Position numbers and translations under genes: made by a program
In this document: positions 53,576 through 63,125 of the stretch, piece after piece
How positions within the stretch are numbered: the first letter of the stretch is position 1
Layout: the number at the start of each line of letters is the position of its first letter
From: Jaminaea rosea
Taxonomy: Eukaryota > Basidiomycota > Exobasidiomycetes > Microstromatales
Length of the DNA: 64,000 nt
Direction: 5' to 3'
Assembly: GCF_003144245.1 (NCBI RefSeq)
Contig: NW_020289975.1
Location: 1,507,496-1,571,495 of the forward strand
The notes under the pieces: model-generated
What the model saw: only the letters and a program-made list of their open reading frames with translations
Database searches by the model: none
What the model was told of the DNA's origin: nothing

Positions 53576-54599
53576 ATGCGCTTCCACGCTGAGCTAGTCG
53601 ACGTCAATACCTTGCAAAGGGTCATCCAAACAATCGCCAAGGTCTCGCCACGCTGCTACGTCCGTGTCAACCCAGTCGAGATCCGCTTCATCTGCACCGC
53701 AGACGGTAGCGATGGCGGCGTGCAAGTCTGGTCTCAGTTCACAAACGAGGCTTTCCTCAAGGACCCCGTCGTGGAGAGCAAGTTCAACAATCAGATCGAC
53801 TTCGAGATCAATTCAGACCTATTCGCCCAGTCGCTGCGTAGCTGTGATCATGCTATGAGCGTCGCTATAAGGCTGAGCAAGCGCGAGGGCGAGCCACTGC
53901 TCAGCATGGCGATTGCCAATGCCAGTCACACCGGTGGGCGACTCGAGGTGGTACAAGACATAGGCGTGCGCATCATCCGAGCGTCCGAGGCCAACAAGAT
54001 GAGGGATCCTATGGTTCCAGATCCTCAGGTGCACATCTACATGCCCAAGATGTTCAAGGTGCGCAGTGTCGTCGAGAAGATGAGGAATGTGACTAGGCAC
54101 ATCTATGTCAGTGCCAATCGGTCCGAGGAGTTCTTGATGTCCGTCGAAGAGCCAGAGGTCAGAATAGAGAGCAAGTGGGCGAAGTGCGGGCATCCGAGAA
54201 TCCACAATGGTGAGTCTGACGAGCAGTCAGTAGAAGACATCGACTTCATGCTGACAAGCATCCCGGGTACTCGTACTCAGAGTCTCAACAGACAAGCGCA
54301 GCCTCAGCTTCGACGTCCGACCTGGAGGCAGACAAGACCAAACACTTTCGAGTCAAGGTCGATGCCAAATCGCTCCTCAAGTTCCTCAGCTCTCACATCC
54401 TCGAGTCGCGATGCATCGTCTGCATATGCCAGCCGCTCTGTGTCATCTTCTACGTGTACGTAGGCGACCCGAAGAACACAAGCGGAGTTGTTACGGTGAG
54501 TGAGGCTAGGTGGGCGAAGATCAGTGAGAGAAGAGGACACAGAGAGCTGACATCGTCCACCTCCAGTTCTACCTGCCGGGCACAGAAGAGGACGATTGA
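53576..54599 (+). CDS. HUS1: Checkpoint clamp subunit Hus1
   Basis: Three exons, 53576-54209, 54281-54495 and 54567-54599, give 293 residues. Hus1 with Rad9 and Rad1 forms the PCNA-like 9-1-1 ring loaded at DNA damage. The start MRFHAELVDVNTL is typical. FNNQIDFEINSDLFAQSLRS, IYVSANRSEEFLMSV, FRVKVDAKSLLKFLSSHI and the closing FYLPGTEEDD complete the two PCNA-like domains. The last exon encodes only the final ten residues, yet its ending matches the family well. Both introns are 71 nt. Confidence 0.93.
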
Positions 54600-54702
54600 A
54601 GCGGCCCCAGTCTCGCTCGGCGACTGTCATATAATCTCGTAGATTGACTCTCACAGCCAAGGGCTGGGCAGACGGCCAATCAGCATATCCACATTACCCA
54701 CA

Positions 54703-55618
54703 TTACTTGCCTTCCTTCCCCTCCTTCCCATCTGACCCGCCCTTCTTATCATCTCCCGCTGAAGCCGGCGGCTGCTTCTTGTCCTCTCCTCCCTTATCCC
54801 CAGACCCATTCTCCTCTCCACCTCCGCTGATCAGCCCTAGATTCATGATCCCACCCGTAGCACGCAGCTCGCCCTTTTCTCTCTGCTCCTTTGCACGGCG
54901 CATCTCGTGCTGGATGTAGTGCTCCTTGATTTGCTGGGCGCGGGCAATCTGTGAGGCGATGAAAAGGGGGGGNNNNNNNNNNTGGAATGTAAGAGATGCA
55001 CTTGCTTCGAGTATGGGATTGTCCTCTCCGTGTGGAGAGCTGCTGGCCTAGGACGCCCTGCAGTCATGCTTGGAGACTGCTTCGCCGCTGCCATTCCATC
55101 CTTCCTGCCCGTCGCCATCGGCATCCTTGTACAGTCTCTGATCCTTCCTTTCGCCTCGACCGCCCTCCTTCCTCTAGCTCTGTCCTCCGTCTTCACCACC
55201 GCATCGCCTCGACGTCGCCTCGCATTCGTCGCAAACTCACCTCTTTCCCATGGTGCAGACACTCGATATAGTCATCCTTTTGCGGCACGCACTCGGCCGG
55301 GGTGTCGGCCTTTGCGTAGCACTTTTGGAACTCCTGCCAGTAGGTGAAGCAGCGCGAGCGACCGCCGTTGAAGCCGAAGCCGGACTGTATGAGTGAGATC
55401 GTGCCATGTGATGATTAAGTGAGAGTGAGAGCGATTCGATTGGAAGGATGGGGAAGGAGCAAGGTGGTCAGTTGAAAGTGCGGGGAGAGGATTTGCAATC
55501 GACGAGTAGAGAGGCTTCTGAGATGCTGCTGTCCAGCTGCTCTGCGGATAGCCAGAAGTGTGACGAGACGCTCTGCTCGTTCGACAAGGCAGTGTCATCT
55601 TCCCATACTCACAGCCAT
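54703..55618 (-). CDS. NDUFS5: Complex I subunit NDUFS5 (15 kDa, twin CX9C)
   Basis: Three exons on the minus strand, 55618-55613, 55384-55241 and 54948-54703, give 131 residues. The first coding exon holds only ATGGCT. Splicing to exon 2 gives MASGFGFNGG, close to the family start. The twin CX9C pairs (C-FTYWQEFQK-C and C-VPQKDDYIE-C) mark import into the intermembrane space by the Mia40 route. ECLHHGKE then IARAQQIKEHYIQHE continues the conserved helix across intron 2. The C-terminal 40 residues are Gly/Lys rich. Introns of 228 nt and about 292 nt are the longest in the window, and the second contains the N gap, so its true length is uncertain. Confidence 0.85.
54973..54982. other. Assembly gap (ten N)
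   Basis: Ten consecutive N within intron 2 of NDUFS5, directly after a GGGGGGG run. True size and content are unknown. Confidence 0.99.
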
Positions 55619-56150
55619 CTTTCTATGCTAATCGCTTAAAGGGTAACGACGAGAAGATGAGGAGAGTAGGACAAGTCCGACGAGCAAGCGACGATGTCCT
55701 CCGCGACGAATGGCGGAGAGCAAGCCGACCTGATCAGCAACACCACGTGGCGCGAAGCTTCAAGCATCAGGCACACATCACTGAGTGTGCACCGCATCGT
55801 GCGACTTCAGAAGTAAGCGTCGTTCATTCGGAGAGCTGTATCTAGTTACAGGGGCTTGTATGCCGCTCAGTCGGGACAGAAAAGAGGTGTAGAGAGGAGT
55901 GGGAACCAGTTCAGACGTGGGGTCTGCGAGCGGTGCAGGATGAGCACCGTTCGCCCTGCCCTGCCCCACGACTCTTCGATAGCTTGTATTCAAGAGCGCT
56001 TAATTCCTCGCCCCTGTCATGGGTAACGTCAGCGCGGCCGCCTCCACTCGCTGCGGCTATGCACTTGCGACTGCTCATCGCCCTCTCCATTGCGCCCTGT
56101 TTTGTTGTGAGGAGGGCTGTAGGTTTACCGCTCCTGCCGCCTCCCCTCCC
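55619..56150. other. NDUFS5 upstream region and 3' flank of CK2 beta
   Basis: 532 bp between same-strand genes. Plus-strand frames here are antisense or chance. No RNA gene seen. Confidence 0.35.
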
Positions 56151-57386
56151 CTACCCAGATGTGACCCTCCCCTGTCCCTGCCCTGATCCTCCCGCTCCGC
56201 CTTGCTTGGCCGATATAGCCTGTTGCTGCTGCATCAACACCTGCTGCTCGCGCAGCTCTGCTACTTTCTCCTGCCAACGATGGAGCACGGCCACCTCGTG
56301 CACCGGAAAGCCAAAGATGCGAGGCTTATATCGTTCCACGACTTTGTGCAGCGCTGGTCCAGAAGACGTCGCGGCAGCAGCAGAGGCACCTGCGTGGTGC
56401 GGGCCGCCTGCTGATGTGGAAGAGGGGGAGGAGCGACGGCCGCCTGCGCCGGGTTGTGAGGGCCTGCTCGATCCCGGCATCCCTGCTGTGGACGTCGCTG
56501 GTGAGTCGACGTTCATTGATGAGCGAGCACTCATTGCTTCGTCTTTACTACCGCCCCCTTCATCGCCTGCGCCGCCCGGTACGACGCTGGCTCGGGGCGA
56601 GGTGTTGGCCGTGATGGATTGCTGCTGCTGCATCGCTTGAGCGACGGTCGCTGGCTGCTGCTGTTGCTGTGGTTGCTGATTGTGGCTAGAAGATGCGGCC
56701 GGCGGCGGAGGAGGCTGGGTCGGCGGAGGAAGAAGGAAGCCAGACTGCGACGAGGGCGTCTTGGAGGGAAGCATATGCGGGTAGACCATGAAGAGGAGAT
56801 GCGGGAAACTGCTTCCAAAGAAAGCTCCATCGATGGTCCCATGCCTTGAGCTCTTGGGAGAGTAGATGTCTTCGCAGCGAGGGCAGTAGAGCTTGACTGC
56901 CTTCTGGAAGGGCAGATCGCTCAGCCCCAACGGCAGCAGGCTCTGCGAGTAGCACAGCACCCTCGGGCATCGACCAAAATCGCTCCTCTTGTACTTTTCC
57001 AGCATTTTTGCCAGTCCTCTCGACGTGATGATATAACGTGCGTGTACGAGGCCGTACAACAGCCGGCCCTGCGCCTCAATGTGATCTCGCGTCTCTTGGT
57101 CCAAGTCCTCCTCCATGGCATCTGTGACTAGGTCCAAGGCCTGCGGATAGTGCTGTACCTCTGCATTGAGGCCTGTAAGGTTGAAGCGGTCCAGAATGTA
57201 GTCATCATCGACTTCGCAGAAGTACTCATTCCCCTTGGAAGAGAGGAACCAGGAGACCCACGTCGACGTTGCGTACGACGACGCGGACGAGAGGTCGTCC
57301 ACTGGAGGAGGGGAGGGGAAAGGAGAGAGATGAACGATCAGCGGAACTTAGCCTAAGATCATGAGCCACGACAACTTGTGCTCACT
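56151..57386 (-). CDS. Casein kinase 2 regulatory (beta) subunit, start codon split by an intron
   Basis: On the minus strand the coding sequence is 57386 (one base, A) joined to 57301-56151, for 383 residues. CK2 beta dimerises through a zinc finger and docks the catalytic subunits. WVSWFLSSKGNEYFCEVDDD, the acidic loop near residue 65, zinc ligands Cys112, Cys117, Cys140 and Cys143, and SPKSSRHGTIDGAFFG are all clear. The exon opens with TGGACGAC right after a CAG acceptor. The upstream donor GCGA-GTGAGC supplies the A, giving MDDLSSASSY. Between the Pro-rich end of the core (residue ~180) and PRIFGF (~330) lies a ~150-residue disordered Gln/Ser/Pro insert. Confidence 0.85.
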
Positions 57387-57672
57387 CGCTGTGGACTACT
57401 CTGTCTATTGCGAGACGCTATTTGGGCTCGTCTCGATGATGGTATCTGAATAGAGGAAGAAGTTGAGCGGAGACAATGGGGAGACGAACGGTTGCAGTTC
57501 GAGATCGACGTCTGCCCGCGTGGACCAGGGCGAGGCGATCGACTCGCGCGTCCATCTCCGTCTCCGTCTCCGCCTGCGCCTGCCACCGTCGAGGCTTGAA
57601 AATGACGACCCAGTTCCGTCCGCTCATCATCATCGTCATCTCACCTTCTCGCCATCATCGCCCTCAACCACA
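57387..57672. promoter_or_regulatory. Divergent promoter, CK2 beta / mL43
   Basis: 286 bp. It also carries the 5' leader of CK2 beta, since that leader must include at least the bases before 57386. Confidence 0.35.
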
Positions 57673-58311
57673 ATGGCCCGCCCTACACCAAATGCAGTCA
57701 ACAACATCCTGCGTGGTTCTCTCGGCACGATGCCCGGTCCAGGAGGAGCAGGAAGCATAGGTCATTACACGCAGCCGTGCCGTAAAGTCGTCCTTTCGTA
57801 CTGCGCTTCTTCTCCCGCTTCGGCGGGCGTCAGGGATTGGCTTACAAAGAAGTGGGGCGCTGTCCAGCTTGCAAAGCAGTGGCCACAGATCGAGTGGGTG
57901 GTCAAGGAGGGAAAGAGGGGCAGCGAGCCGCACGTCACTGCGCACTATGGTGAGTCCCCAAATGGCAGCGTTTTGAGTAGGCCTCTCTGACCAAGCATCT
58001 CTCATCACACTACCTCCCACTCTACCAACTCCCTTCGCACAGTCAACTCCCGCACCAAGACCGTCGGTCTGCATGCCTTCCCCTCTTCTACGGTATCAGA
58101 AAAGATGCACCTCCTCCTCTCCTCGACGGGCCGCAAGCTCGCCGGCTCTGGTTCCACTCAAGGGTTTAATTCCTCCGAGTCGAGGAACTACAAGAAGAAC
58201 GTCATCGAGACGACAAAGGGAATGGAGCCTGCTAGAGGGCATTGGAGCCAGTTTGGTACGGAGAGGAAGGCGATCGGTGCGGCAGTGGATGATGCGAAGA
58301 AGCAATCATGA
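57673..58311 (+). CDS. MRPL51: Mitochondrial large ribosomal subunit protein mL43
   Basis: Two exons, 57673-57949 and 58043-58311, give 181 residues. The L51/S25/CI-B8 thioredoxin-like fold is shown by QPCRKVVLSYCASSPASAGV, DWLTKKWGAVQLAKQWPQIE, PHVTAHY and, after the intron, VNSRTKTVGLHAFPSS. mL43 is encoded as MRPL51 in yeast and sits in the mitochondrial large subunit. The C-terminal extension (NYKKNVIETTKGMEPARGHW) occurs in fungal members. Confidence 0.9.
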
Positions 58312-58458
58312 GAGAGAGCGCAGGAGACGGAGGTAGACGAGAAGCATACAGGGACGAAGCAGGGTCAGGCAGGCCTTCTGCGTTTCTCAATGTTCATCAT
58401 GTATTAGTACGAACCAATCAAGACGATTCCTGCCCTTGCTAGCGAACAGAAGTTTACT

Positions 58459-59313
58459 TCATCCAAGCCTCTTAATGTCCCTCTCGTTCTTAGTCAAGCG
58501 CCCCTGAGTTGCCCTGACCTCCTCATCCAGCCCATCCAAAAGCTCAGTCTGCTCCGTCAACTCCTGATTGATCGCCATGCCCATCTGTCTCTGCCTGCGT
58601 AACACGGCGGTCAGATCATCGAGCGCTGCGTCCTGCCGATCAAATTGAGCTTGCTGAGATGCATAGAGCTGAGAGGAGGATTGCTGAAGAGTTTGAGGGG
58701 TTTCGACGGCGGGCTGGTGTGCGGGTGGAGAGCCAAGGGTGCGGGTGGTATTCTGAGCAGTGGGAGCAGAGTACGAGCCAGGCACATAGCGATGTCCTGC
58801 CCCACCCTTGCTGCTCAGCCCAGCGTCAGACCCTCCATCGTGTACTGAGCCATCCCCGACCGGCATCAGACTCTTCGCACTCTCCCTCCTCGGCAGCTCA
58901 ACAAAGTCACGAAAAGCCTCCGCCTCTCTCCATCGATCCTGCGGGCTGGCGACGATGGCTCGTAGGTATTGCTCGAGGCCTTGTCGCCTTTCCTCGAGAA
59001 GTGGGTCATCCGAAGTTGACGCCGAAGCTGATGTTGACGCTCCTGATGAGGTCCCTCCCAGGCCAAGCGTTGATGCCATTCCCCTCCACGTCCGTCTGAC
59101 GCTCTCCTTCGGCGGTAGTGGCGCCGGCGGGATCTGGCCGGTTGACAGGGCCCTGTGTAGCTCCACAAATTCAGAATAGCGACGATATACTGTCCACGTC
59201 CTCACGGGCAGGCGAACCACGATTGCATAGACGACGTGAGGTGAGGGGAGAGTACGGCGCTCTGAGCGGGGAATTGAGATTGATTGGAGCGGCGTTGAAG
59301 AAGAAGACGCCAT
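58459..59313 (-). CDS. VAM7: Vacuolar Qc-SNARE Vam7 with PX domain
   Basis: A single exon of 284 residues. The frame opens at TTG at 59325, but the first ATG is 59313. The PX domain (residues ~10-150) has the phosphoinositide-contact RRYSEF at 44-49 and the proline stretch IPPAPLPPKE. A ~30-residue Ser/Gly insert precedes RRQGLEQYLRAIV. The C-terminal Qc-SNARE helix is FDRQDAALDDLTAVLRRQRQ followed by MGMAINQELTEQTELLDGLD. There is no membrane anchor, as in yeast Vam7, which is held at the vacuole by PI3P binding through PX and acts with HOPS in homotypic fusion. Confidence 0.9.
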   Translation of the reverse strand: MASSSSTPLQSISIPRSERRTLPSPHVVYAIVVRLPVRTWTVYRRYSEFVELHRALSTGQIPPAPLPPKESVRRTWRGMASTLGLGGTSSGASTSASASTSDDPLLEERRQGLEQYLRAIVASPQDRWREAEAFRDFVELPRRESAKSLMPVGDGSVHDGGSDAGLSSKGGAGHRYVPGSYSAPTAQNTTRTLGSPPAHQPAVETPQTLQQSSSQLYASQQAQFDRQDAALDDLTAVLRRQRQMGMAINQELTEQTELLDGLDEEVRATQGRLTKNERDIKRLG

Positions 59314-59729
59314 GCTGAAGTGCAAATGGAGGGATGGGAAGAGGTAGCGAGTAGCCAGAAAGGCAGACAGGCAGAGGACGGCCTCACTGAGGCGAATGGA
59401 TGATGATGCGGAGGAGAGGCAGTGTGGAAAAGGGGGACAGCCAGTGGTGTTGCTTTCGTGGTCTCCACTTCGAGCTCAGTCCGCTTGACGGATCCAGTCA
59501 AGCTGGCCCATCGCCTCGATCTTGGTGTCACGTCACGCTTCAGGATCGTCAAAGGCATGGCAACGGGCGATGTATTTCTCGACTGAGAGGCATCGAGGTC
59601 CATGGATATCTGTACAGGATATCAAACAGGCAAGGAGAAGACGATTCGGAACGACGCGCAGGTCAAGGGGTATCGCGGCGTGTAGACGGGGAGAAGAAAC
59701 TGCAGCTCAGTTTCTCAGTTCGGCAGGCC
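59314..59729. other. VAM7 promoter and PIL1 3' flank
   Basis: 416 bp between same-strand genes. A plus-strand frame across 59400-60023 overlaps PIL1 antisense and is not supported. Confidence 0.35.
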
Positions 59730-61986
59730 TCAGTAGTTGGGCCCGGCAGCGTAGCCTGCGCCGTATGGCTGCTGTTGCTGCTGGTACTGCTGTTGGCCGC
59801 CGTGTCCAGCAGAGCTCCCCGGCCTGCTCCCGTTGTAGATCTGTCCCGGTCCAAAGGATGGCTGAGGGAAGGCTTGCTGAGGGGGCTGCTGGTGATACGG
59901 GTTCTGCTGCTGCGGGCCACTGGGCGCTGGCCCACCAGCCCCTCCAGGCGCATATGGTGGGACAGCCTCCTCGTCGCCCACCTCCTCGTCAGGTACAGCG
60001 CTGTGTCTCTTACGGATAGCTAGCGGTGCCACGCCTGGTGCGGGTGATGAGGCCCCTTCGCGCCCGCCACTGAAGGAGGGGGCATTCTCCGTTGCTGGGC
60101 TAGGCATGCTCTGGTGATTGGCCGAGGGATTGCGGTTGAATCCCTTGCGGAAGGCGGCCGCGGTCATCTTGCGGCCCCCTCCAGACTCTGTCGGCTCTTG
60201 GGCAGGGCCCAGGCCAGGTGTCGAGCCCGTGTTCTGCTGCGAAGCCGCTGTAGCCCCCATGGCTGCGAGGCTGTTCGTTGAAGCGCTATTCGACATCATG
60301 GCACTGTACCTGTTTCCTGCAGCTGGAGAGGTCGGACGTCGTGCTGCTGCTTGGGCGGCGCGTGTTGAGCCGACAGAGGCAAAGTAGGACTCATCATCGA
60401 GGGCTTGCTGCTGCTGTTGTGGGGTGGCAGGAGTCCCGGAGGCCATTGCGGGTGGGCCGGAACCGCCGCCGGGCAAGGGCGTGGTCGCTCGCAAAGGTGG
60501 CAGACTGGGCGCCGCTGGTGAGGAGGAGTCGAGTTGCATATTCTGCATTTGCTCGTTGGGAGGAGGTGTGGATGGGCCGCGCGGAGGTGCGCCAGCGGCT
60601 GCTTGGTAGGAGGAGGTCCTGCTCCTTGGCCCTCCTACCAAACCTGAGCTCCTCCATGGCTGCGAAGGGTCCGGGAGACCGTCGGCCAGGCGATCATTGC
60701 CCTCGTGCTCCGGGCCGTGGCTATGATGGCTGCCGTCGACTGCAGCTCCTGCACCAGAGACTGCCGCGTCAGCCGTGCGGGCCCAGTCATCCTGCTCGCC
60801 CGTTGGCGTCGGACCTCCTTCCCCGGCTGCGGTCGTCGCGCTAGGCTGTGCCTCACCGCGCTGCGATCCGGCATCGGCGCTCGAGGTAAGCCAAGGCTGA
60901 GTCGTTTGATGGCTGGCGTAAATGGGCGTACCGCTGTAGTCGGCCGCAGCGTTGTACGTATTGTTGCCAGCGTAGGCATCGTAGGCGTCGTCGTCACCTG
61001 CTCGATTATATGTGCCGCCTGCACCAGCCCCTGTCCCGTAATTGCCTGTCGAGTCTCGCGAATGCTGCATGCCCGAGTTGTACGTGTCGTCGCCGGCAGG
61101 GCCACCATAGTTGCTTTCGTAGTGCGAGAGATCCGGTCGATGACCAGCACCACCAGCTGCGGGCCCACCACTCGAAGGCGCAAAGCCGACGTCTGCTAGC
61201 GATCGAGTCGCTTCAGAAAGAAGTTGATCCGTCCTGGTATGACCCTGATACTCCGCGCGAGGCAACCCTGGCTTCGTCGGTTCGAGGGAGATCTCATCAA
61301 TCATCAACTTGCCCACTTCAGCCACAATTGTCAACTTCTCCGCCAGCTCCATCATTCCGCCGCACTTGAGTCCCATTGCCTCCTTTGATGTGCGCCTCTT
61401 AAAGTCCCCGATGGCCGCCTCCTCGGTCATGACCTCAATCTTGAGGCTCTCCATCTCGGCACGGTGCTCCTTGAGCTGAGTGGTCGTCTTGAGCAGCTCC
61501 TTATTCTCAGGTCCCATCTTGGACAACTTGCGCTCCACGCTTTCGATCTTGGAGGCTAGGTTGCGCTTACGAGACTTGAGGTCTGCGAGGCCCTCTTCGC
61601 GCGTGCGGATCGACTTGAAGTGAAGACGGAGCGTGGAGAGGTGGTTGTCGAAGCGGGTGTGGGCGGCGCTGTAGTGGCCGAACAACAAGGACAACTTCGA
61701 GAGGACGTCCTGAGAGCGTAACGAAGGGGATGTCAGCCCACCACGTCTATTGTAGACGCTGCATCTCTTGCCCGGCGGCGGCACTCACTGCGAGATCTTC
61801 TCCTTCACCTTCACTCCAGGCCTTGAGCGCATTTGTAGTTGTCTGCCAGGCAGTCGAGCTGTTGGAGTCTGCCTTGATGAAGGCCTTTTCCGAGTTGATG
61901 AGCTCCTGTAGTGAACGGAGGTCCCGATTGCCCAGCGCCGGCATCATCGACGTGTGGGCAATCTGCTGCTTCGTCTTACGCAGCAT
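59730..61986 (-). CDS. PIL1: Eisosome core protein Pil1/Lsp1 (BAR domain) with long tail
   Basis: Two exons on the minus strand, 61986-61789 and 61709-59730, give 725 residues. Pil1-type proteins form plasma-membrane furrows (eisosomes). The BAR domain covers the first ~230 residues: QQIAHTSMMPALGNRDLRSL, NSEKAFIKADSNSSTAWQTT, LFGHYSAAHTRFDNHLSTLR, KMGPENKELLKTTTQLKEHR and CGGMMELAEKLTIVAEVGKL. Yeast Pil1 is about 340 residues; here ~480 extra residues rich in Gly, Pro, Ala, Ser and Gln follow, ending in glutamine runs. Other Pil1 proteins carry an N-terminal segment before this block, so a short upstream exon beyond 61986 may exist. Confidence 0.85.
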
Positions 61987-62341
61987 CGTGGAGGTGGCGA
62001 GGCAGTTGTGCGAGCGGTGGGTCCGATGGGTATCGAGTTCGAGGATCTGGGGTGATGGCAGATGTCAAAGGCCTCACTTGACGAGCGTTGGTACCTGTTG
62101 TCGAAGAGAGGGCTGTGTGGTAGCAAAGAAGTGAGGGTTCAATTGCCAAAATGAAAGCGGTGCGGTGCAGCCGACACGGCTCTTCAGTCGGCCACGGCCC
62201 AAGACGTCGACGTCGTCGATCCGTGTCGAGCGGCCGCCTCGCCTCATTTACTTGGCGGTCCGCGTGGAGGTCACTGCACTGCTATGCTGCTGCCGCTCAT
62301 TCATTCTTGACCTTCAACACCACGAACAAACACAAGCTACC
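61987..62341. promoter_or_regulatory. Divergent promoter, PIL1 / macro-domain gene
   Basis: 355 bp. A short minus-strand frame at 61944-62126 is out of phase with PIL1 and could join it only through an unproven intron. Confidence 0.35.
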
Positions 62342-63056
62342 ATGTCACGAGTCTCGCTGTCCTCGCTGCCTACTGTAGCAGCGCTGTACAAGTCAGGCAC
62401 CGTCAAAGCGGCGTCGTCATCTCAACCAGCAGCTAGCACTTCTGCCATGGCCGATCGCATCAGGCTGACGCAGGGAGACATCACCAAGCTCGAGGTCGAT
62501 GCAATCGTCAATGCGGCCAACAAGTCTTTGCTGGGCGGAGGAGGCGTAGATGGCGGTGAGCGCGAACAAGACGCACGGAGATGAACCTCAGTCCACTAAT
62601 CACGCTTCCACCTCGTCGCCTCCAGCCATCCACCGCGCCGCCGGTCGTGACCTGCTCAAGGAATGTCGCACCCTCGATGGCTGTGAAACGGGCGACGCCA
62701 AAACCACTGCTGGCTACAACCTCCCTGCAAAGCACATCATCCATACCGTCGGGCCAGTCTACGCCAAGACCAAAGCAGAAGAGAAGCGCGCCCAGCTCCA
62801 GTCCGCGTACCGCCGCAGCTTAGAGGAGGCAGTCAAGCTCGAAGGGGTCAAGAGTGTGGCCTTCCCTTCCATCTCGACAGGCGTCTACGGGTACCCCATT
62901 GAGGAGGCGACGGATGTGGCAATCAGTACAGCGATGGACTTCTTGGAAAGCAATGATGCCCTTGAGTCCGTCGTGTTCTGCACGTTTAGCAAGGAGGACC
63001 ACGAGGTCTACGTTCAGAGGCTGCCACACCATCTGGCTGAGCCCAAAGACGAATGA
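62342..63056 (+). CDS. Macro-domain ADP-ribosyl hydrolase (MacroD type)
   Basis: Two exons, 62342-62555 and 62626-63056, give 214 residues. The MacroD signature is complete: [20 protein letters not shown], then GGGGVDGAIHRAAG formed by splicing across the Ala codon. [30 protein letters not shown] (phosphate loop) and the C-terminal [14 protein letters not shown] complete the fold. Enzymes of this type remove mono-ADP-ribose from acidic residues and hydrolyse O-acetyl-ADP-ribose. The first ~35 residues are Ser/Ala rich and could be a weak mitochondrial leader. The gene converges on the edge hydrolase, with 69 bp between stops. Confidence 0.92.
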
Positions 63057-63125
63057 AGAACTTTGCGACGCCCGCTCTAGTGAGGTATATTACAGGAAAC
63101 CATTAGATGGATGTGCAGGACCACG

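Noticed and set aside
55030-55347. Hydrophobic plus-strand frame opposite NDUFS5
   Set aside because: It runs through the NDUFS5 intron and antisense into exon 2; the hydrophobicity follows from a CT-rich strand.
61944-62126. Upstream exon for PIL1
   Set aside because: The frame is out of phase with the conserved PIL1 exon and no clear donor/acceptor pair joins them; kept only as a possibility.
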